Shown one piece after another: positions 56,212 to 64,000 of a DNA stretch of 64,000 bases; the first letter of the stretch is position 1, and every line of letters begins with the position of its first letter. The stretch comes from Myxococcales bacterium (GTDB lineage Bacteria; Myxococcota; Bradymonadia; UBA7976; UBA1532): contig JACKDM010000027.1 in NCBI GenBank assembly GCA_020633515.1, positions 7,055 to 71,054 on the forward strand. Reading direction: 5' to 3'. The notes under the pieces are model-generated. The model saw nothing but the letters and a program-made list of their open reading frames with translations, had not been told where the DNA came from and ran no database searches. The position numbers were made by a program, and so were the translations under genes.

Positions 56212-57648
56212 TCAGGGCAGCGGCCACCCGTTGAGTCGCTGCGGTTCGGCCGCGATCAGCAGGCAGGCGCTGTACGCCTCCGCTTCGCCGTCGCCGTCGA
56301 GGTCCTGGTCGAGCCGGATCAGGTTCGGCAGGATCGGGAGCACCGGCCGGAGCTGCCCGCAGAACGCCGGCTCGGGGTCCTGCTCGTCGCAGGCGGCGAG
56401 CAACCCGTTGAGCGCCTCGTTGAGCGCCACCTGGGTCACCGCGCCCCACAACACCCCGTCCTGCAAGGTGAACCCGTCGTTCTGGTCGACCCCCACGTCG
56501 CCGCGGATCTCGGCGTCGCTGAAGGCGAGCCGGAGGATGATGTCGCCGAGGATCGGCACGTCGAGCCCGAAGACGCCCGGCTCGGTGCGCAGCACGCCCT
56601 CCCGCACCCGCGCCCGCGGGAACAGGATCAGCGGGCGGCCGTTGGCGTCGAGCGCGTTGTCGTCGACGGTGTAGACGCCGTTCTCCCGGGTCGCGGTGAG
56701 CACCGCGAGGTCGAAGGTGCCGACGTCGCCCGGCGGCTGGAGCCCGGCGGCGCTGATGAAGAGGTTGAGGCCGCCGCTCGCGATCGAGCTCGCGAGGCCC
56801 GCGTTGGCGAAGCCGCCGATCAGCGAGAGCGCGTTGTCGGGGTTGCCGTCGCCGTTGTTGTCGGGGCAGACCGGGTTGTTGTTGCCGGTGATCTCGAGCC
56901 GGGTGAGCCGGCCGACGGCGACGCTGCACGAGGCGTCGACGCCGTCGCAGTTCTGGTCGATGCCGTCGCCGCAGACGTCGGCGATGAGCGGGCCGGTGGT
57001 CGGGCGCTCGTCGTTGCAGTCGTTGATGTCGCAGACCGCGCGGCACAGCTCGGCGTCGCCGAGCGGGCAGTCGGCGCCGCAGGCGTCGAAGCCGCAGTCG
57101 GGCGCGCCGTCGCCGTCGAGGTCGAAGTCCTCGTCGACGGTGCCATCGCAGTCGTTGTCGAGCCCGTCGCAGGTCTCGGCCGGATCGGGCGCCGCGACCT
57201 CGGCCGGGCAGTAGGCCGAGCGGCCGTCCTCGGCGCAGATCCGGCGCCCGACCGCGCGGCAGACGCCGATCCCGGCGCTGCACACGTCGTCGACCCGGAA
57301 GCCCTCGTCGATCAGCGCGTCGCAGTCGTTGTCGACGCCGTCGCACGTCTCGGGGCCCGGGTTGCAGACGGTCGCCATGTCGGGATCGGGCGGCGCCATG
57401 TCGGGATCGGGCGGCGCCATGTCGGGATCGGGCGGCGCCATGTCGGGATCGGGCGGCGCCATGTCGGGCGTCGCGTCGAGCTCGACCCCGTCGTCGGCGG
57501 GCAGCATGTCCTCCCCCGAGTCGATCCGACCGCCGCTCATGTCGCGGATCTGGCCGCCCGGCATGTCGGGCTCGCCGGGCGGGGCGCTCCCGTCGTCGCA
57601 CCCGAAGGCGGCGGCGGCGAGCAGGCAGGGCAGCAAGCGGGCTTTCAT
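56212..57648 (-). CDS. Lipoprotein with MopE-type CDGxDNDCDG repeats
   Basis: 478 residues, ATG at 57648 with GAGGAG upstream. Signal peptide and lipobox AAAFGC. An Asp/Pro tether contains four copies of PPDPDMA (a 21-bp DNA repeat). Two or three Cys/Asp motifs follow: ETCDGVDNDCDALIDEG, ETCDGLDNDCDGTVDED and a variant DGIDQNCDGVD, as in the MopE/putative metal-binding repeats of Myxococcota. The last 250 residues (LEITGNNNPVCPDNNGDG, FDLAVLTATRENG, IILRLAFSDAEIRGDVG) look like a beta-rich secreted domain. Probably surface-exposed and calcium-binding. Confidence 0.85.
   Translation of the reverse strand: MKARLLPCLLAAAAFGCDDGSAPPGEPDMPGGQIRDMSGGRIDSGEDMLPADDGVELDATPDMAPPDPDMAPPDPDMAPPDPDMAPPDPDMATVCNPGPETCDGVDNDCDALIDEGFRVDDVCSAGIGVCRAVGRRICAEDGRSAYCPAEVAAPDPAETCDGLDNDCDGTVDEDFDLDGDGAPDCGFDACGADCPLGDAELCRAVCDINDCNDERPTTGPLIADVCGDGIDQNCDGVDASCSVAVGRLTRLEITGNNNPVCPDNNGDGNPDNALSLIGGFANAGLASSIASGGLNLFISAAGLQPPGDVGTFDLAVLTATRENGVYTVDDNALDANGRPLILFPRARVREGVLRTEPGVFGLDVPILGDIILRLAFSDAEIRGDVGVDQNDGFTLQDGVLWGAVTQVALNEALNGLLAACDEQDPEPAFCGQLRPVLPILPNLIRLDQDLDGDGEAEAYSACLLIAAEPQRLNGWPLP
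57376..57459. repeat. 21-bp tandem repeat, four copies, coding
   Basis: Four identical 21-bp units start at 57376, 57397, 57418 and 57439, with a partial fifth. They encode PPDPDMA in the tether of the MopE-type lipoprotein. Identity at the base level points to recent expansion. Confidence 0.9.
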
Positions 57649-57682
57649 CACGGACTCCTCGTCTCTCTCTTCGCTCGAAGGC

Positions 57683-59602
<1,920 letters not shown>

Positions 59603-59776
59603 CTTCGACCCTGCTCCTCGCGCGGACCGGCCCCATCCTCCCCAGGAATGGCCGACCGCATCAAATCAAGCGACGCGCCGCCCCGGCCACACAACTGGCG
59701 CTCGGCGAGTCGAGGCCGCATCATTCGCCCTCGGACCGCCGTACGCAAGCCCGCCGGCGGTCGAGGAGCAAAAGCC

Positions 59777-60676
59777 TTGACCCGTTTTGCCTTGCTCGGC
59801 GCCGCCGGCTACATCGCCCCCCGCCACCTCGACGCCATCCACCGCACCGGCAACACCCTCGTCGCCGCCTGCGACCCCTACGACGGCGTCGGCGTCCTCG
59901 ACCGCTACTTCCCCGACTGCCGCTTCTTCACCGAGGTCGAGCGCTTCGACCGCCACCTCGAGAAGCTCCGCCGCGCCGGCGACGGCGTCGACTACATCGC
60001 CATCGCCACCCCCAACTACCTGCACGACGCCCACTGCCGCCTCGCGCTCCGCGTGCACGCCCACGCCATCTGCGAGAAGCCCCTCGTCATCAGCCCCTGG
60101 AACCTCGAACAGCTCGCCGGCCTCGAGGCCGAGTACGACCGCCGCGTCTACACCGTGCTCCAGCTCCGCCTGCACCCCGAAGCGCAGCGCCTCAAGGCCC
60201 GCCTCGACGGCGCCCGCCGCGAGAAGCTCGACGTCGAGCTCGTCTACGTCACCCGCCGCGGCGCCTGGTACCACCAGTCGTGGAAGGGCCAGGACGACAA
60301 GTCGGGCGGCCTCGCCATGAACATCGGGATCCACTTCTTCGACCTCCTGCTCTGGCTCTTCGGCCCGGTCGAACACAGCGCCGTGCACGTCCGCGAGCGC
60401 GACGTCATGCGCGGCACCCTCGAGCTCGAGTGGGCCCGCGTCCGCTGGCACCTCTCCATCCGCCTCGCCGACCTGCCCCCCGGCCATCAGGCGCGCGGCC
60501 TGCACGCCCACCGCAAGCTCACCACCGGCGACGACGCCTTCGACTTCTCCGCCGGCTTCGACGACCTCCACACCCGCAGCTACGCCGAGATCCTCGCCGG
60601 CCGCGGCTTCGGCCTCGACGACGCCCGCCCCTCCATCGAGCTCGTGCACCACATCCGCACCGCCCCGCTCGGCTGA
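59777..60676 (+). CDS. Gfo/Idh/MocA family oxidoreductase
   Basis: 299 residues from TTG 59777, which has GAGGAG upstream. The open frame before it is a shadow of the opposite-strand lipoprotein. Rossmann motif FALLGAAGYIAPRHLDAI, VAACDPYDGVG, YIAIATPNYLHDAHC and the Lys/Pro motif CEKPLV (catalytic Lys region) are typical. The second domain has GLAMNIGIHFFDLLLWLFG with the GxHxxD signature. Closest in feel to WbpB-like dehydrogenases that oxidise UDP-amino-sugar acids, which would fit the sugar-acid pathway at 4.4-7.6 kb. Substrate is inferred only. Confidence 0.87.
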   Translation: MTRFALLGAAGYIAPRHLDAIHRTGNTLVAACDPYDGVGVLDRYFPDCRFFTEVERFDRHLEKLRRAGDGVDYIAIATPNYLHDAHCRLALRVHAHAICEKPLVISPWNLEQLAGLEAEYDRRVYTVLQLRLHPEAQRLKARLDGARREKLDVELVYVTRRGAWYHQSWKGQDDKSGGLAMNIGIHFFDLLLWLFGPVEHSAVHVRERDVMRGTLELEWARVRWHLSIRLADLPPGHQARGLHAHRKLTTGDDAFDFSAGFDDLHTRSYAEILAGRGFGLDDARPSIELVHHIRTAPLG

Positions 60677-60702
60677 GCAACCGCCCCGCGCCCTGACTCG
60701 GC

Positions 60703-61275
60703 CTACCCCGCCGAGCGCTCCTGCCCCGTCGGCTCGACCGCGATCTGCTCCCACGGCACCTGCTTCGCCTCGTCCCGACACGCCGCAAACACCGTCGCGA
60801 GCGCCTCGTCGTCGAGCGCCGGCGGATCGCGATCCACGTAGAGCGCCTGCGCCTCGTCGTCGAGCACCCACTCCGCGTGATGCACCCCGCTCGGCGCCAC
60901 CCCGAGCCCCACCTCCATGCCCGGCACCTGCAACCGCTTCACCGCGAGCAGCAGGAACGGCCCCCCCACCGCCCGCGTCGTCGGGCCGCCGATATGGCTC
61001 AGCGAGAGGTGATGCCGATAGCCCGCGTCCTCCGGCGAGATGGTGTACAGCATCGCCAGCCCCGCCGGGCTCACCGCCGCCCGCGGATCCCCCGGCATCT
61101 TCACCGGCGCGTCGTACCGATCGAGCGCCGCCGCCCGCACCCCGTCGACGCGGGCGACGAAGGCATGCACATGGTCGAGCGTGAACACCTGCCCGTGCCG
61201 TCGCCGACCCCGCAGCAGCCAGAGGACGACGACGACGAGCAGCACGGCGGCGGTGACGGCGAGCGCGACTCCCAC
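60703..61275 (-). CDS. Hypothetical protein with an N-terminal membrane segment
   Basis: 190 residues from the GTG at 61275, which has GAGGAG upstream; the longer open frame runs into the 178-bp repeat and was rejected. A transmembrane helix (ALAVTAAVLLVVVVLWLLRG) comes first, then a basic stop-transfer patch, so the rest faces the cytoplasm or periplasm. The remainder is globular (HHLSLSHIGG, GPFLLLAVKRLQVPGMEVGL, EWVLDDEAQALYVDRDPPAL). No family is recognised. Copy 2 of the structured repeat lies 41 bp upstream, between this gene and a divergent lipoprotein gene. Confidence 0.72.
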   Translation of the reverse strand: MGVALAVTAAVLLVVVVLWLLRGRRRHGQVFTLDHVHAFVARVDGVRAAALDRYDAPVKMPGDPRAAVSPAGLAMLYTISPEDAGYRHHLSLSHIGGPTTRAVGGPFLLLAVKRLQVPGMEVGLGVAPSGVHHAEWVLDDEAQALYVDRDPPALDDEALATVFAACRDEAKQVPWEQIAVEPTGQERSAG

Positions 61276-61316
61276 GGTGGGCCTCCTCGGGTGGTCGCGG
61301 TCAGCGTACTCGCATG

Positions 61317-61494
61317 GCCCGAAAAGTGCGCGAGTTCCCTGCTGCGCGCCGCGATCCCGCCTCCCATGCGGCTCTGCTCGGCCTCGCCATGCTCGACGTA
61401 CCTCGGGGTACGCCTGCGCTGGCTCACCCTCCGCGGAGCCGCCTGCGAGGCGGTCTCCCGTCGCTCGCGACGGGAACCCGCGCACTTTTCGGGC
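61317..61494. repeat. 178-bp interspersed repeat with terminal inverted arms, copy 2
   Basis: The left arm 61317-61339 pairs with 61472-61494, one mismatch in 23. The core matches copy 1 (41759-41936) closely, including the GTACC...GGTAC hairpin and the 3' segment TCCCGTCGCTCGCGAC. The two copies differ at many arm positions, but each change in one arm is matched in the other. Sits between divergent genes. Confidence 0.85.
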
Positions 61495-61533
61495 TGGCCC
61501 GCCCGTCACCATCACCATCAGGGCGCCCCCGCT

Positions 61534-61563
61534 TTGACGCCGCCCCGGTTCGGCGGCTACGGT
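61534..61563 (+). promoter_or_regulatory. Candidate leaderless promoter of the lipoprotein gene at 61570
   Basis: TTGACG (61534-61539), an 18-bp spacer and TACGGT (61558-61563). The ATG at 61570 is 6 nt after the -10, so the start codon would be the transcript's first bases. Confidence 0.45.
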
Positions 61564-61569
61564 TCGACC

Positions 61570-62028
61570 ATGCGCCACATCATCGCCCTCAGCGTCGCGC
61601 TCCTCGGCGCCGCCGCCTGCGACGACACCGAAGCCCCGCCCCCGTGGATCGAGCTCGGCAGCAGCGCGAGCCCCACCCGCTTCGCGCCGCTCGACGACGG
61701 CGCCGAGGTCCCCATCACCTACGGCCTCCAGGGCGGCTATCACATCTGGGGCGCGCTCCGCGGCGACCACTTCGACCCCGACCCGGTGCGCATGCAGTTC
61801 GGGCTCTACCTCGACGACCAGCAGATCGGCGGCTCCGACTACAGCGACCATCTCATCCGCCGCGACCCCGACGGTCCCTATGAGTACGGCGGGGTGACGG
61901 TCTTCATCTATGACAACTTCCCGCCCGAGCGCATCGAAGGGCAGACGGTGCGCATGACGCTGACGCTGACCGCGGGCGACGTGGTGCTCGAAGACGAGCG
62001 CACGGTGATCCCGCGCTGCTGCGAGTAG
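61570..62028 (+). CDS. Small lipoprotein of unknown function
   Basis: 152 residues. Short signal peptide with lipobox GAAAC (Cys18). The mature part is beta-rich with alternating strands (VPITYGLQGGYHIWGALRG, VRMQFGLYLDDQQIGG, VTVFIYDNFPPERIEGQTVR, TLTLTAGDVVLEDE), like a small immunoglobulin- or C2-like sandwich, and ends IPRCCE. No family recognised. A -10-like TACGGT lies just before the ATG, suggesting a leaderless message. It is co-oriented with the SUMF1 lipoprotein 50 bp downstream. Confidence 0.78.
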   Translation: MRHIIALSVALLGAAACDDTEAPPPWIELGSSASPTRFAPLDDGAEVPITYGLQGGYHIWGALRGDHFDPDPVRMQFGLYLDDQQIGGSDYSDHLIRRDPDGPYEYGGVTVFIYDNFPPERIEGQTVRMTLTLTAGDVVLEDERTVIPRCCE

Positions 62029-62078
62029 CCCCGCCGACCGGCTTGCGACCGGGTCCGAACGGTGCCACGGTCGCGGCC

Positions 62079-63392
62079 ATGCGCACCTCGCTCGCTCGCC
62101 TCTCCATCGCCGTCGCCGCCCTGCTCGCCGCCTGCGCCTCGCCCGAGGAGGCAGCGACCTGGCGCGATGGCAGCCCGCACGCCATGGACGATGGCACCGC
62201 CGATGGCATGGATGATGGCACCGCCGATGCCATGCCCGACGCGATCGACGCCGGCGCACCCCGGCCCGAGATGGCCACCGCCGACCTCGACGCCGACCTC
62301 GACGGGGGAGGGGAGCGCGACGCCGCGCCCGACCTCGACGCCGCGCCCGACCTCGACGCCGCGCCCGACCTCGACGCCGCGCCCGACGCCGCCCCCGACG
62401 CGAGCTGGGGCCCCTGCGCCGTCGACGGCCTCCCCGGCCGCTGCCTCGACGTCGCCGCCTGCCCCGGCGTCCCCGTCCCCGGCCACTGCCCCGGCCCCGC
62501 CGCCATCCAGTGCTGCCTCGCCGACGCGCCCGACCCCGAACCCGACCCCGACCCCATCGCCTGCGCCGTCGGCGGCCTCCCCGGCCAATGCCTCCCGCTC
62601 GCCGACTGCGCCGCCGCCGCCGGCCACGCCACCCCCGGCCACTGCCCCGGCCCCGCCGACATCCAGTGCTGCACCGACGCCCCGCCCGCCGCCTTCGACT
62701 GCGACCCCACCGTCTACCCCGCGCCCAACGCCGGCCTCGTCGAGCCCCCCGGCCTCGGCGGCTGCCCCGATGGCATGGCCCCCGTCGCCGCCTTCTGCGT
62801 CGACCGCTACGAAGCCAGCCTCCTCGAGCTCCTCCCCGACGGCCGCGAGCGCGCCTTCTCCCCCTACCACAACCCCGGCGCCACCCCCGTCCGCGCCGTC
62901 TCCATCCCCGGCGCCGTCCCGCAAGGCTACATCGACGGCGTCCGCGCCGCCCGCGCCTGCGCCGCCAGCGGCAAGCGCCTCTGCACCGACGCCGAATGGC
63001 TCCGCGCCTGCCAATGGACCGACGCCCGCACCTACCCCTACGGCCCCCTCCGCGAGCCCGGCGCCTGCAACGACGCCCGCGCGCAGCACCCCGCCGTCGA
63101 GCGCTTCCCCGACGCCCCCAACCCCTTCGCGCTCATCCAAGACGCCTGCATCAACCAGCTCCCCGCATCTCTCGCGCCCACCGGCGACCACCCCGACTGT
63201 GTCACCCCCGAAGGCATCTACGATCTCATGGGCAACCTGCACGAATGGACCGCCGACCCCCAAGGCACCTTCCGCGGCGGCTTCTACGTCGACACCGTGC
63301 GCAACGGCAACGGCTGCCTCTATCGCACCACCGCCCATGACACCGGGCACTGGGACTACTCGACCGGCTTTCGCTGCTGCGCCGATCGATAG
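62079..63392 (+). CDS. SUMF1/FGE-sulfatase lipoprotein with Cys-rich CLIP-like units
   Basis: 437 residues from ATG 62079. Lipobox LLAAC; an Asp/Ala tether with DLDAAP repeated (18-bp DNA repeat at 62331-62384). Two Cys-rich units follow, each of the form CAVxGLPGxC...C...GHCPGPA(A/D)IQCC, at about residues 114-150 and 168-205. The spacing resembles disulfide-knot CLIP-like domains. The C-terminal part is a SUMF1 domain: CVDRYEASLLELLPDGRE, GYIDGVRAARACAASGKRLC, DAEWLRACQWTDA, YDLMGNLHEWTAD and GFRCC. The Cys pair of active FGEs is not clear. Likely exported and surface-bound. Its end overlaps a convergent methyltransferase gene by 37 bp. Confidence 0.85.
   Translation: MRTSLARLSIAVAALLAACASPEEAATWRDGSPHAMDDGTADGMDDGTADAMPDAIDAGAPRPEMATADLDADLDGGGERDAAPDLDAAPDLDAAPDLDAAPDAAPDASWGPCAVDGLPGRCLDVAACPGVPVPGHCPGPAAIQCCLADAPDPEPDPDPIACAVGGLPGQCLPLADCAAAAGHATPGHCPGPADIQCCTDAPPAAFDCDPTVYPAPNAGLVEPPGLGGCPDGMAPVAAFCVDRYEASLLELLPDGRERAFSPYHNPGATPVRAVSIPGAVPQGYIDGVRAARACAASGKRLCTDAEWLRACQWTDARTYPYGPLREPGACNDARAQHPAVERFPDAPNPFALIQDACINQLPASLAPTGDHPDCVTPEGIYDLMGNLHEWTADPQGTFRGGFYVDTVRNGNGCLYRTTAHDTGHWDYSTGFRCCADR
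62331..62384. repeat. 18-bp tandem repeat, three copies, coding
   Basis: Three identical 18-bp units (62331-62348, 62349-62366, 62367-62384) encode DLDAAP in the tether of the SUMF1 lipoprotein, followed by a degenerate unit. Confidence 0.85.
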
Positions 63393-63967
63393 ACCACCAG
63401 CTCGTCGCTGGCTGCGATGACTTCGAGCCACGGCCGCGACGGGATCGGCAGATCGACCGCGCACACCCGGATCGGCCGCGCCGCCGCGATCGGCTCCAGC
63501 AGGTCGAGCAGCCCGGCGAGCCGCGCGCCGCTGAACGGGCAGTAGAGGAAGAAGACGCTCCCCCGCGCCAGCGTCGCGGCGTGCCCGGCGACGTCGCCCT
63601 CGACCACCTCGACCCGCTCGAACCCCGCGACCAGCGCCCGCGCCGCCGCGGCGAGCGCCGGCTGGATCTCGATCCCGATCGCCGCCGCGCCGGTGAGCTG
63701 ATGCAGCGCTGCGATCGCCCGACCCACGCCCGCGCCCACGTCGATGACCGTGTCATCCGGCCCGATCGCCGCCTCCTCGGCGGCGCGGGCGAGGGTGTCG
63801 ACCGGGCAGGGCAGATACGGCACGCACCCCCGCGGCAGCGCCGGATCGTCGTCGGGCAGCTCGCCGAGCCCGAGGCGGGCATCGAGCCACGCGTCGCGGC
63901 GCATGAGAGGAACGGCGGCGAGCGCGGCGCGAAAGGCGGCGGCTTCGGCGGGCAGGGTCACCGTCAC
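63356..63967 (-). CDS. Class I SAM-dependent methyltransferase
   Basis: 203 residues, GTG at 63967; a GTG at 63961 is an alternative. Motif I TVIDVGAGVGRAIA, the acidic residue after beta-2 (GIEIQP), a post-motif GDVAGHAATL and SVFFLYCPFSGARL mark the SAM-binding fold. The N-terminal YLPCPVDTLARAAEEAAIGP resembles small methyltransferases of the histone-lysine-like/DOT1-like layout, where a Y-x-P segment precedes motif I. Substrate unknown. The gene is convergent with the SUMF1 lipoprotein. The last 33 bases of the window hold nothing I can name. Confidence 0.82.
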   Translation of the reverse strand: MTVTLPAEAAAFRAALAAVPLMRRDAWLDARLGLGELPDDDPALPRGCVPYLPCPVDTLARAAEEAAIGPDDTVIDVGAGVGRAIAALHQLTGAAAIGIEIQPALAAAARALVAGFERVEVVEGDVAGHAATLARGSVFFLYCPFSGARLAGLLDLLEPIAAARPIRVCAVDLPIPSRPWLEVIAASDELVVYRSAQQRKPVE

Positions 63968-64000
63968 CCGGGCACGATAGCGATCACGGCGCGACCGATG

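Noticed and set aside
57376..57459. CRISPR-like array
   Set aside because: Units are contiguous, have no spacers and are in-frame coding repeats.

Overview
The window is about 70% G+C (my estimate) and densely coded on both strands. The mix of genes fits Myxococcota or a related delta-proteobacterial lineage: lipoproteins with MopE-type CDGxDNDCDG repeats, FGE-sulfatase (SUMF1) lipoproteins with Asp/Pro/Ala-rich linkers, a very long TPR protein, an M81 peptidase and a PyrB/pseudo-dihydroorotase pair. No rRNA, tRNA, CRISPR array or replication origin was seen. No gap between genes exceeds 300 bases.

Layout. 1-4.4 kb: a truncated hybrid histidine kinase, tryptophan 2,3-dioxygenase, a YgfZ/GcvT-like protein, a coiled-coil protein and a DUF2452 protein. 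4.4-7.7 kb: three overlapping nucleotide-sugar genes (UDP-sugar dehydrogenase, epimerase, GDP-fucose-synthase-like), probably for a surface polysaccharide. 7.6-10.0 kb: a lower-G+C island with an ABC-type AAA ATPase and a TOPRIM-like partner, bounded by a 49-bp imperfect direct repeat. This is the best candidate for an undescribed (anti-phage) system. 10.0-16.1 kb: an amino-acid catabolic cluster with an aldehyde dehydrogenase, two class III aminotransferases, 3-oxoacid CoA-transferase A, a cupin, and CoA-transferase B on the opposite strand. 16.2-22.5 kb: very GC-rich low-complexity DNA with three frame-disrupted genes, including a HARE-HTH/Mrr-like protein and a phosphodiester-glycosidase-like protein. 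22.5-31.2 kb: yicC, gmk, rel/spoT, an exported amidohydrolase, an MBL-fold hydrolase, a frameshifted GH113-like gene, a SPOR protein and a DxDxDG lipoprotein. 31.3-39.5 kb: lepA-lepB-pyrR-pyrB-pyrC'-carA-lipoprotein, joined by 4-bp overlaps. 39.5-42.4 kb: trmL, then a second lower-G+C accessory patch in which an ATPase-nuclease gene is split by a 178-bp structured repeat. 42.5-52 kb: proC, DivIVA, DUF167, a peptidase-MA protein, a TPR giant and an M81 peptidase. 52-64 kb: a lipoprotein-rich region with a vWA-like protein, a beta-propeller/coiled-coil/TM protein, a MopE lipoprotein and two SUMF1 lipoproteins, plus a Gfo/Idh oxidoreductase and a methyltransferase.

Three signals are not explained by genes. 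(1) A 178-bp repeat occurs twice; its terminal arms differ between copies yet stay complementary within each copy. (2) A palindromic word, GATGNCATC, is strongly over-represented. (3) Several genes have a -10-like hexamer 7-8 nt before the start codon, suggesting leaderless transcripts. Frame breaks concentrate in GC-rich low-complexity stretches and look more like assembly indels than decay. Function calls come from reading motifs and remembered family features; no database search was run.
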